From contig NZ_QZEX01000001.1 in assembly GCF_003646465.1 (NCBI RefSeq), positions 372,001 to 436,000 of the forward strand: a DNA stretch of 64,000 bases. The letters run 5' to 3'. This DNA comes from Chachezhania antarctica. Its GTDB lineage: Bacteria; Pseudomonadota; Alphaproteobacteria; Rhodobacterales; Rhodobacteraceae. Position 1 is the first letter of the stretch, and each line of letters opens with the position of its first letter. Below, piece by piece: positions 56,949 to 64,000 of this stretch. Made by a program: the position numbers and the translations under genes. The notes under the pieces are model-generated. The model was not told the DNA's origin and did no database searches. It was given only the letters and a program-made list of their open reading frames with translations.

Positions 56949-57136
56949 AGCTGCCGAGAACGGGCGATGATTCACAAACTGCCCTAATGCTGCACATGCA
57001 CAATCGGGGTTACTGGCCTGTTTGCATAAAATACAGGCGAATTTTGCCCGGAAACACACGCTATGCGCAACCTTTGTTATGGTGCCGTTAACGAATTCAT
57101 GCAAATTTGTTATCCTGTCTTCAGGAGGACTTCGCC

Positions 57137-57259
57137 GTGCTGCGTACGATCATCATCGGAACTACCGTTTTCGTTCAGGGTGTCTTCGTTCGAAATATGC
57201 CGAACGGGCACATCGCGATTCGCGTGGGTGACCGGCTGTTTGCCGGGCGCCCCGTTTAA
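57137..57259 (+). CDS. Small 40-residue protein, conserved-looking
   Basis: A GTG start lies eight bases after a perfect AGGAGG, and 40 codons run to TAA. The peptide starts LRTIIIGTTVFVQGVFV, with the first half hydrophobic and beta-like, and ends GRPV. I recall short proteins of the same pattern (TIIIG...VQG.FVR......VRVG...GKPV) in other Rhodobacteraceae, but no function. A strong terminator follows 68 bases later, so it is an independent short transcript. It has no membrane-length hydrophobic run. Confidence 0.75.
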   Translation: MLRTIIIGTTVFVQGVFVRNMPNGHIAIRVGDRLFAGRPV

Positions 57260-57327
57260 CCTCGCGTCCAGTACGGGGTCTTGCCGAAATCATCGGTAAG
57301 TCCGTCCAAGGTGTGCAAGAAAATGAC

Positions 57328-57362
57328 AAACCCGCGTTGGCATCGCGCCACGCGGGTTTTTT
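57328..57362 (+). terminator. Rho-independent terminator of the small ORF
   Basis: A perfect 10-base stem (57328-57337 with 57350-57359, AAACCCGCGT/ACGCGGGTTT) closes a 12-base loop, and the T-run continues to 57362. Oriented for the plus strand. Confidence 0.92.
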
Positions 57363-57397
57363 GATTCCGGAATTGTCGGGAATGACCAATCGCAAAT

Positions 57398-57422
57398 GAA
57401 AAGGGCCGGCAAAGCCGGCCCT
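57398..57422 (-). terminator. Rho-independent terminator of the infB operon
   Basis: AGGGCCGGC and GCCGGCCCT form a perfect 9-base stem with a 3-base loop (57402-57422). On the minus strand it is followed by TTTTCATTT. It lies 27 bases after the infB stop. Confidence 0.88.
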
Positions 57423-57448
57423 CAGGTTCATTTCCGTCCGAACCGCGA

Positions 57449-59980
57449 TCAGGCGAGCGTGCGCTCGATCTCCTCGCGTTCGAAGATCTCGATGACATCG
57501 CCCTGGCGGATGTCTTCGTAGTTCTCGAAAGCCATGCCGCATTCCTGGCCCGACTGGACCTCGGACACTTCGTCCTTGAAGCGCTTGAGCGTCTTCAGCG
57601 TGCCTTCGTGGATCACCACGTTGTCGCGCAGCAGACGCACACCGGCGGACCGGCGGGCAATGCCTTCGGTGACCAGGCAGCCGGCAACCTTGCCGACACC
57701 GCCCGAAACCTTGAAGACTTCCTTGATCTCGGCGTAGCCGATGAAGTTCTCGCGAACTTCGGCGCCCAGAAGGCCGCTTGCCGCCGCTTTGACGTCATCC
57801 ACAAGATCGTAGATCACGGAATAGTACCGGATCTCTACGCCCTTCTGGTTGGCGCTGTTACGGGCCGGCGTGTTGGCACGAACGTTGAAGCCGAACACGG
57901 GGGCACCGGACGCTTCGGCAAGGCCGATATCCGATTCCGTGATGGCGCCCACGCCCGAATGCAGCACGCGCACGCGGACTTCGTCGTTGCCGATCTTTTC
58001 CATCGCCTGAACGATGGCTTCGGCAGAGCCCTGCACGTCGGCTTTTACGAGGATCGGCAGCTCGGCGACGTTCTTGTCTTCCTTGGCCTTGGCCATGAGC
58101 TGTTCGAGGGTCGTCGCAGCACCGGCGGCCGCACGTTTTTCCTTCGACGCGCTTTCGCGGTACTCGGCGATCTCACGGGCCTGCGCTTCGGTGTCGACGA
58201 CGTTCAGAACGTCGCCCGCTTCCGGCGTACCGTTCAGGCCCAGAACCTCGACCGGGACGGACGGGCCGGCTTCCTTGACGCGTTCGCCCTTGTCGTTCTC
58301 CATCGCGCGGACCTTGCCCCACTGTTCGCCGACGACGAAGATGTCGCCCTGCTTCAGCGTGCCTGTCTGCACCAGAACCGTGGCCACGGGGCCGCGGCCG
58401 ACATCCAGCTGCGCCTCGATCACGGCGCCTTGTGCGGCACGATCGGGGTTGGCTTTCAGTTCCAGAAGTTCGGCCTGCAGCGCGATGGCTTCCAGCAGTT
58501 CGTCCAGACCCTGGCCGCTGACGGCCGAGACTTCCACGTCCTGGACTTCGCCCGACATCGCTTCCACGACGACTTCGTGCTGCAGCAAGTCTGTGCGGAC
58601 CTTCTGCGCATTGGCTTCCGGCTTGTCGATCTTGTTGATTGCCACGATCATCGGCACCTTGGCCGCTTTCGCGTGGTTGATGGCTTCGACCGTCTGCGGC
58701 ATGACCGCATCGTCTGCGGCAACCACCAGCACGACGATATCCGTCACCTGTGCCCCACGCGACCGCATCGACGTGAACGCGGCGTGGCCGGGCGTGTCGA
58801 GGAAGGTCAGGATGGAACCGCTGTCGGTCTGCACCTGGTAGGCGCCGATATGCTGCGTGATGCCGCCCGCTTCGCCCGACACAACCTTGGTGCTGCGAAT
58901 CGCATCCAGAAGTGATGTCTTGCCGTGGTCGACGTGGCCCATGATCGTGATGACCGGGGGACGCGGCTGCAGATCCTTCTCGTCGTCCACGATCTGCTGG
59001 ATCACGTGTTCAACGTCGGAAGCCGAAACCCGGACCACGTTGTGGCCGAATTCCTCGATGATGAGTTCCGCGGTGTCCGCGTCGATGGTCTGGTTCTGCG
59101 TGACCATCATGTCCATCTGCATCAGCGCCTTGACGACGGCACCGACACGTTCGGCCATGCGGTTCGCCAGTTCCGAGACGACGATCGCCTCGGGCAGCTG
59201 GACATCACGCACGATCTTTTCACGCTCGACCGAACCGCCCATGGCTTTCTGACGGGCACGTTCCTGCTTGCGGCGCATGGCGGCGACGGATTTCTGCCGT
59301 CCGCCTTCCGCACCTGACAGCGCCTGGTTCAGAGTCAGCTTGCCCGAACGGCGGTTGTCGTCGCCGCCACGGCCCTTGCCGCGCGCGGGGCGCTGCGGCT
59401 GTTCGCGGCCACGATCGCCGCCACGGTCGTTCCGGCGTGCCGGAGCGTCCTCCCGCGGAGCGGTTGCCGCGCCGGCGCGGGCCGGTGCGGAATCCGCCTT
59501 GGCGCGGGAGCCCGAGTCGCCGTCTTTTGCGCGGTTGGCTTCGGCCTCGGCCTCGAGCCGCTTGCGTTCTTCTTCTTCGGCCTTCTGGCGCGCGCGCTCT
59601 TCGCGTTCACGTTCCTCGCGCTCCTTGGCCTCGATCTCGGCCCGGCGGCGTTCACGCTCCTCGGCGCGGGCCTTTTCGTTGGCTTCGCGTTCGGCAATCT
59701 CGTCGGCCTCGCGGGCCTTGGCGGCCTGCAGCGCCTTCAGGCGGCGGGCCATCTCTGTATCCGTGGTCCCGGCTTTCTGACGGCGGGGATCGCCCGAAGC
59801 CGAACCTGCGGTTCCGGAACCCTTGTTGGCAGCGCCGGGTTTGGGCACGACCACGCGTTTGCGCTTGGTCTCCACAACGACGTTCTTCGTCCGGCCATGG
59901 CTGAAGCTCTGCTTCACATTGCCCGACCGGGGACCGCCGCCCCGTACACCCAAAGTCTTCTTGCCGTCACTATCGCTCAT
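57449..59980 (-). CDS. infB: Translation initiation factor IF-2
   Basis: The protein has 843 residues. A long charged, Ala/Glu/Arg-rich N-terminal region (about 1-240) with a coiled-coil stretch [18 protein letters not shown] leads into the GTPase domain: [17 protein letters not shown] (G1), DTPGHAAF (G3) and NKIDKPEA (G4). Domains for fMet-tRNA binding end the chain. I chose ATG 59980; a TTG nine bases earlier is in frame. It is the last gene of the rimP-nusA-ylxR-infB operon. Confidence 0.99.
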   Translation of the reverse strand: MSDSDGKKTLGVRGGGPRSGNVKQSFSHGRTKNVVVETKRKRVVVPKPGAANKGSGTAGSASGDPRRQKAGTTDTEMARRLKALQAAKAREADEIAEREANEKARAEERERRRAEIEAKEREEREREERARQKAEEEERKRLEAEAEANRAKDGDSGSRAKADSAPARAGAATAPREDAPARRNDRGGDRGREQPQRPARGKGRGGDDNRRSGKLTLNQALSGAEGGRQKSVAAMRRKQERARQKAMGGSVEREKIVRDVQLPEAIVVSELANRMAERVGAVVKALMQMDMMVTQNQTIDADTAELIIEEFGHNVVRVSASDVEHVIQQIVDDEKDLQPRPPVITIMGHVDHGKTSLLDAIRSTKVVSGEAGGITQHIGAYQVQTDSGSILTFLDTPGHAAFTSMRSRGAQVTDIVVLVVAADDAVMPQTVEAINHAKAAKVPMIVAINKIDKPEANAQKVRTDLLQHEVVVEAMSGEVQDVEVSAVSGQGLDELLEAIALQAELLELKANPDRAAQGAVIEAQLDVGRGPVATVLVQTGTLKQGDIFVVGEQWGKVRAMENDKGERVKEAGPSVPVEVLGLNGTPEAGDVLNVVDTEAQAREIAEYRESASKEKRAAAGAATTLEQLMAKAKEDKNVAELPILVKADVQGSAEAIVQAMEKIGNDEVRVRVLHSGVGAITESDIGLAEASGAPVFGFNVRANTPARNSANQKGVEIRYYSVIYDLVDDVKAAASGLLGAEVRENFIGYAEIKEVFKVSGGVGKVAGCLVTEGIARRSAGVRLLRDNVVIHEGTLKTLKRFKDEVSEVQSGQECGMAFENYEDIRQGDVIEIFEREEIERTLA

Positions 59981-59985
59981 CAAGT

Positions 59986-60609
59986 TCAACGTCCTTCTCG
60001 GTGGCCGTTGCCACCGTTCACTTCGCGCAGGCCCTTCAATCGTTGGGCCTCCTCTACAACACGTCGCGCCAGTCCGCCAGAGCCCAGCGCCGCATGGATC
60101 ACAGTTTCACGGCCAAAGGCGCGTCCAAGTTCGTCCGCGGACAGCCAGCCGATATAGCGGCCGTAATGCGGGGTCGAAAGTTTCGACTTGCCCCGGCCCG
60201 ATCCATCGACCGCCTGAAGAAGCACCGTGGCTTCTTCGCGCTCGAGCCAGTCCTTGACACGTTCATAGCCCGAGACCGCGTCGCCCGACTTGCGTGCCAG
60301 GCTGATAAGATCGACGACCCGGGCGGTCATCAGCTGTTCGACAGTGTCGACCAGCCCGTCAGGTACAACGACCTGTTGTTTCAATCCGCGAGCAAATACC
60401 TTCTTTGCCACGGCCTTTTCAAGGGCGGACCGCTCCGACGTCACGTAGACACCGCGTCCCGGCAGCTTGCCGGCGATGTCCGGGACGATCCGGCCTTCGG
60501 GATCGACCACGAAACGGATCAGTCCAGCCTTAGGCTGTACCTTGCCCGTGATCGCGCATTTGCGCTCCGGCCCGTTCTCTCGGGTCTTTACAACACCGCC
60601 GCGTCCCAT
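59986..60609 (-). CDS. ylxR: YlxR/RnpM-type RNA-binding protein with L7Ae-like second domain
   Basis: The protein has 207 residues. The N-domain carries [20 protein letters not shown] and [19 protein letters not shown] (DUF448). The second half resembles an L7Ae/L30e-like domain ([26 protein letters not shown]...). In Bacillus the N-domain homologue RnpM modulates RNase P. The ATG at 60609 follows GGGAGGCCGGT. It sits in the standard place between nusA and infB. Confidence 0.93.
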   Translation of the reverse strand: MGRGGVVKTRENGPERKCAITGKVQPKAGLIRFVVDPEGRIVPDIAGKLPGRGVYVTSERSALEKAVAKKVFARGLKQQVVVPDGLVDTVEQLMTARVVDLISLARKSGDAVSGYERVKDWLEREEATVLLQAVDGSGRGKSKLSTPHYGRYIGWLSADELGRAFGRETVIHAALGSGGLARRVVEEAQRLKGLREVNGGNGHREGR

Positions 60610-60637
60610 ACCGGCCTCCCGGAGAGCAACCGGGCCA

Positions 60638-62311
60638 TCAGGCCCGGGCCTCCGCGTCGTCTTCGGCCGGCGCATCGGCGCCGTCGGCTTCAGTCCCGTC
60701 GTCTTCGGTCTCGTCTTCGGCTCTGTCCTCGTCGGATTGGCTCGGGTGCAGATCCTCGGGATCGACCCAGCCCAGAAGGACACGTGCCGTCATCACCAGA
60801 TGCTGTGCCTCTTCCAGGGAGATCTCGAAACTCTCAAGAAGGCCGTCATCCTTGACACGTTCGCCGTTCACCGTGGTCCAGCCGCCTGCCAGTTCCCAGT
60901 CGGCGCAGGTGGCGAAATCTTCCAGCGTTTTGATGCCGTCCTTGGCCAGCGCTTCAAGCATCTGGGGTGTCAGGCCGTCGAAATCAACCAGGCTGTCCTC
61001 GACACCCATCTCGCGGGCGTTTTCAAGGGCTTGCTTGGCCTGCGCTTCCAGGCAATCGCGGGCACGGGCCTGCAGTTCCTCGGCGGTGCTTTCGTCGACA
61101 CCGTCGATTACCAGCAGTTCGTCAAGCTCGACATAGGCCACTTCTTCGAGATCGGTGAAGCCTTCGGACACCAGCAGCTGGGCAAAGAATTCGTCCAGGT
61201 CCAGCGTGTCCATGAACAGCTTGGTGCGCAGTTCGAATTCGGCCTGACGGCGGGCGCTTTCCTCGGCTTCCGTCATGATGTCGATATCGAGCCCGGTCAG
61301 CTGCGACGCAAGCCGCACGTTCTGACCGCGCCGGCCGATGGCCAGCGACAGCTGTTCTTCCGGCACGACGACTTCGATGCGCTCGGCCTCTTCGTCCAGA
61401 ACCACCTTGGTGACTTCGGCCGGCTGCAGCGCGTTCACAAGGAAGGTCGGCTGGTCTTCGTTCCACGGGATGATGTCGATCTTCTCGCCCTGCAGTTCGT
61501 TCACCACGGCCTGCACGCGGGAGCCCCGCATACCGACACAGGCGCCGACCGGGTCGATCGAACTGTCATAGGAAATCACGGCGATCTTCGCGCGCGACCC
61601 AGGATCACGGGCCACGGCCTTGATCTCGATGATGCCGTCGTAGATTTCCGGCACTTCCATCTTGAACAGTTCGGCCATGAATTCCGGCGCGGTACGGCTC
61701 AGGAAGATCTGCGGCCCGCGGGGTTCGCGGCGCACGTCCTTGATGTAGCAGCGGATCCGGTCGTTCGGCCGATAGCTTTCGCGGCCGATCTTCTCGTTGC
61801 GGCGCAGGATCGCTTCGCCCGCACCCACATCGACGATGACGTTGCCGTATTCCTCGCGCTTGACCAGACCGTTGATGATCGTGCCGGCGCGGTCGCGAAA
61901 TTCCTCGTACTGGCGGTCGCGTTCGGCTTCGCGGACCTTCTGCAGGATCACCTGTTTGGCCGATTGTGCCGCGATCCGGCCCATTTCCACGGGGGGCACT
62001 TCCTCGACCAGCGTGTCGCCGATCTTGGGGTCGGCCATGTGCTGCTTGGCCTGCTCGACCGTGAACTCGGCCTGGTAGTTTTCCAGTTCCTCGTCCTCGA
62101 CCACCGTGCGGACACGGGTAAAGGTCGCGCGGCCGGTCTTGCGGTCAATGGACACGCGAATGTCCATTTCCGCGCCGTAGCGGCTTTTCGCAGCCCGGGC
62201 GAGGCTTTCTTCCATCGCCTCGACCACCAGTCCGGGGTCGATCATCTTCTCGCGCGCGACCGCCTCGGCGGTCTGCAGGAGTTCGAGCTGGTTTGCAGAA
62301 GTGATGGCCAT
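60638..62311 (-). CDS. nusA: Transcription termination/antitermination factor NusA
   Basis: The protein has 557 residues. An N-terminal polymerase-binding domain precedes S1, KH1 and KH2 (VGACVGMRGSRVQAVVNELQGEKIDIIPW, LAIGRRGQNVRLASQLTG). C-terminal acidic repeats (EELQARARDCLEA..., DGIKTLEDFATCADWEL) are the helix-hairpin-helix-type modules seen in proteobacterial NusA. The chain ends in an Asp/Glu-rich tail. It binds RNA polymerase and nascent RNA. Confidence 0.98.
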   Translation of the reverse strand: MAITSANQLELLQTAEAVAREKMIDPGLVVEAMEESLARAAKSRYGAEMDIRVSIDRKTGRATFTRVRTVVEDEELENYQAEFTVEQAKQHMADPKIGDTLVEEVPPVEMGRIAAQSAKQVILQKVREAERDRQYEEFRDRAGTIINGLVKREEYGNVIVDVGAGEAILRRNEKIGRESYRPNDRIRCYIKDVRREPRGPQIFLSRTAPEFMAELFKMEVPEIYDGIIEIKAVARDPGSRAKIAVISYDSSIDPVGACVGMRGSRVQAVVNELQGEKIDIIPWNEDQPTFLVNALQPAEVTKVVLDEEAERIEVVVPEEQLSLAIGRRGQNVRLASQLTGLDIDIMTEAEESARRQAEFELRTKLFMDTLDLDEFFAQLLVSEGFTDLEEVAYVELDELLVIDGVDESTAEELQARARDCLEAQAKQALENAREMGVEDSLVDFDGLTPQMLEALAKDGIKTLEDFATCADWELAGGWTTVNGERVKDDGLLESFEISLEEAQHLVMTARVLLGWVDPEDLHPSQSDEDRAEDETEDDGTEADGADAPAEDDAEARA

Positions 62312-62323
62312 CAGCCTGTCTCC

Positions 62324-62917
62324 TTACTCGGCCCCGTCGGCGCGCGCAGATGCGGCTTCGGGATCTTCCTCGACAATGTCGTCGAACTTGGTTTCATCCA
62401 CTGCCGCGGCTTTGCGCTGCCGCAGCATTTCCTTGATCAGGTCGTCCGTCAGAACAAGCTTTGCATCCGAAAGCCAATCGAATTTCAGGCCAACGGTACC
62501 TTCGTCGAGATTTATTAGCACCTCGTCGCCGTCGATCCCGGCCAGCATGCCCTTGAAGCGGCGGCGGCCGTCGATCAGTTCGGCGGTTTCGATCTTGGCT
62601 TCATAGCCTTCGAACATGTCGAAATCCTTGAGCCGTGTCAGCGGCCGGTCGATGCCGGGGCTGGATACCTCCAGCGTGTAGGTATCGAGAATCGGGTCCT
62701 CGACATCCAGCACGGCGCTCACGGCGTTCGAGATCTGGGCGCAATCGTCCACCTCGATGCCGCCCTGTGCGCGGTCGGCCATGATCTGCAATGTCGTGCT
62801 CTTGCCCGACATCAGGCGGATGCGCACCAGTTCGAATCCCAGGTCCTCGATCACGGGCGAGATGATCTCGGCCAGGCGGCGGTCGATGGCGGCCTTTGCA
62901 ATCAGTGTGCTGGTCAT
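62324..62917 (-). CDS. rimP: Ribosome maturation factor RimP
   Basis: The protein has 197 residues. It shows [43 protein letters not shown] and [25 protein letters not shown], the diagnostic RimP block. The C-terminal SH3-like half follows, with an acidic tail longer than usual. It assists 30S maturation. It is the first gene of the operon ending with infB. Confidence 0.97.
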   Translation of the reverse strand: MTSTLIAKAAIDRRLAEIISPVIEDLGFELVRIRLMSGKSTTLQIMADRAQGGIEVDDCAQISNAVSAVLDVEDPILDTYTLEVSSPGIDRPLTRLKDFDMFEGYEAKIETAELIDGRRRFKGMLAGIDGDEVLINLDEGTVGLKFDWLSDAKLVLTDDLIKEMLRQRKAAAVDETKFDDIVEEDPEAASARADGAE

Positions 62918-63086
62918 GGGAAAAACTGCGGTCTCCGGACAAAAAAACGGGCGCGCGGCCCGTCGAAAATTCCGGTGGAGCCTCAGGCCCAGAGCCCGAC
63001 ACGCCGCTGATGAAGGGGCATATACGCCCCGTGTGGCTGAAATGCAAGGGGGCTAGCGTCAGCCGCAGGAGCAACGGGACCTGACC

Positions 63087-63707
63087 CTAGATCGGCCGCT
63101 TCCCGATCAAGAAAATCGCGCCGCCTTCGGGCTGGAAGCGTTCGACGATCTCGAAACCGACGGCCTCGATCTCGGCGATAAGCTCGTCCTGGGTCATCGG
63201 ACTCAGCCGCGGCATCAGGCCGGTCACGTTGGCGAAGCCCGACATCAGCTTCAGCCCGATGTTCAGCTTGGGCAGGCAGATCGTCGAGGACGCGAACACC
63301 CCGCCGGGCCTTGTCAGGCGATAGCTTTCGGCGATGGCGCCTTTCCAGTCGGCCACGAGATGCAGGATGTTCAGCGCAAGCACGGCATCGAAGGGGCCTT
63401 CAAGCTGCGACAGGTCTTCGACAGCGGCCTGTTCGAACGTTGCGTTATCGATCTCCTGTTCGGCGGCGTTGTTCTTCGCAATCTGCACCATGCGGCGCGA
63501 ATAGTCGGTGCCCAGAATATGACGAACGTAGGGTGCATGGGACAGTGCCGTCAGGCCCGAACCGCAGCCATATTCCAGAACATCCGAATCGGTGGTGAGA
63601 TAAACGCGCGTCAGCTCAAGCTTGACCTGGTACGCATCTTCGTCCGCAACTGGCTGGCTGGCATAGGATTTGGAAAAGAAGTCCCAGAAAACGCGTCCGA
63701 CGGCCAC
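63087..63707 (-). CDS. Class I SAM-dependent methyltransferase
   Basis: The protein has 206 residues. The SAM-binding motif I is VLEYGCGSGLTALSHAP (about 43-59), then ILGTDYSRRMVQIAKNNA (acidic post-I), FDAVLALNILHLVADW (motif II/III) and a variable C-terminus. The substrate cannot be told. The gene stands upstream of the rimP operon on the same strand, after a 169-base gap, with no clear pathway partner. Confidence 0.85.
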   Translation of the reverse strand: MAVGRVFWDFFSKSYASQPVADEDAYQVKLELTRVYLTTDSDVLEYGCGSGLTALSHAPYVRHILGTDYSRRMVQIAKNNAAEQEIDNATFEQAAVEDLSQLEGPFDAVLALNILHLVADWKGAIAESYRLTRPGGVFASSTICLPKLNIGLKLMSGFANVTGLMPRLSPMTQDELIAEIEAVGFEIVERFQPEGGAIFLIGKRPI

Positions 63708-63758
63708 GGGTGAATACTCGCCTAGTGAATGTAAAAGGGTTCAAAACCTCGCCTTCGA

Positions 63759-64000
63759 CTAGACGAGCCACCAGCGTTCCGCAAGCCGCAGATCGTCCAT
63801 AGGGCCGCGGGTCCCTACGCGTGCAGGGATGCCGACCGTCCGCCGGGCGGCAATCTGGCCGTGAAGCTGGGCAGGAAGTTTCGCCAGATCGTCGTTCAGC
63901 ATCAGATCGCCGGGCCGTTCGGCCACGTCGACATGACCACCGGCCAGCGCCTCGGCCCGGACCATGGCATCCGGCACGACGACGCATTCCACCATGTCGG
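63759..64000 (-). CDS. C-terminal part of an unidentified protein (5' end outside window)
   Basis: The frame is open to the right edge. The visible 80 residues contain VECVVVPDAMVRAEALAGGHVDVAERPGDLML and end in LAERWWLV. I do not recognise the family with confidence. The ATG near 63995 is probably internal rather than the true start, because the frame continues across it. Confidence 0.45.
   Translation of the reverse strand, partial: DMVECVVVPDAMVRAEALAGGHVDVAERPGDLMLNDDLAKLPAQLHGQIAARRTVGIPARVGTRGPMDDLRLAERWWLV

Overview
The window looks like a chromosomal segment of a marine alphaproteobacterium of the Rhodobacteraceae (Roseobacter-type). It is GC-rich throughout. It carries the housekeeping blocks rimP-nusA-ylxR-infB, dnaK-dnaJ, secA-argJ-mutT and radC in forms typical of that family. 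It also has TRAP, BMP-type and Dpp-type transporters, RTX proteins, and intergenic palindromes of a Roseobacter style. The placement is inferred from protein and context recognition; no database search was run.

Bases 1-9.2 kb are accessory metabolism. They hold the end of a gamma-glutamyltransferase, a PEP-mutase/isocitrate-lyase-family enzyme, a fasciclin protein next to an ECF sigma factor/anti-sigma pair (the SigK-RskA-fasciclin arrangement), an operon of two CDF-like membrane proteins around an HlyD-like protein, and an acyl-CoA dehydrogenase/dehydratase pair.

Bases 9.2-21.5 kb are an iron island. A leftward operon encodes a TonB-dependent receptor and a complete YclNOPQ/Fat-like siderophore ABC importer. 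Divergent from it are three tandem secreted proteins whose N-terminal halves resemble HasA hemophores and whose C-terminal halves are RTX repeats. An M13 metallopeptidase follows.

Bases 21.6-44.7 kb form a large, almost entirely leftward catabolic and transport region that I interpret as vitamin B6 degradation. Pyridoxamine-pyruvate transaminase, pyridoxal 4-dehydrogenase and 4-pyridoxolactonase lie side by side, between a Dpp-type and a BMP-type ABC transporter. A second operon carries a dehydrogenase closely resembling the FHMPC dehydrogenase of the same pathway. With it are a TRAP transporter, a GST, a RidA protein, a histidine-rich LVIVD beta-propeller and a gentisate/salicylate-dioxygenase-type cupin. 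A GMC flavoenzyme (probable 4-pyridoxate dehydrogenase) and a divergent GntR/FCD regulator complete it. The known lower-pathway enzymes (decarboxylase, flavin-dependent ring-opening oxygenase, AAMS hydrolase) are absent from the window, so the cupin, GST and RidA set may be an undescribed alternative lower route.

Bases 44.7-64 kb are core genome: tRNA-Ser(TGA), alkB, dnaKJ, radC, a PstS/OmpA fusion, secA, a parvulin isomerase, argJ, mutT, a 40-codon small ORF, infB, ylxR, nusA, rimP, a methyltransferase and the end of an unidentified gene.
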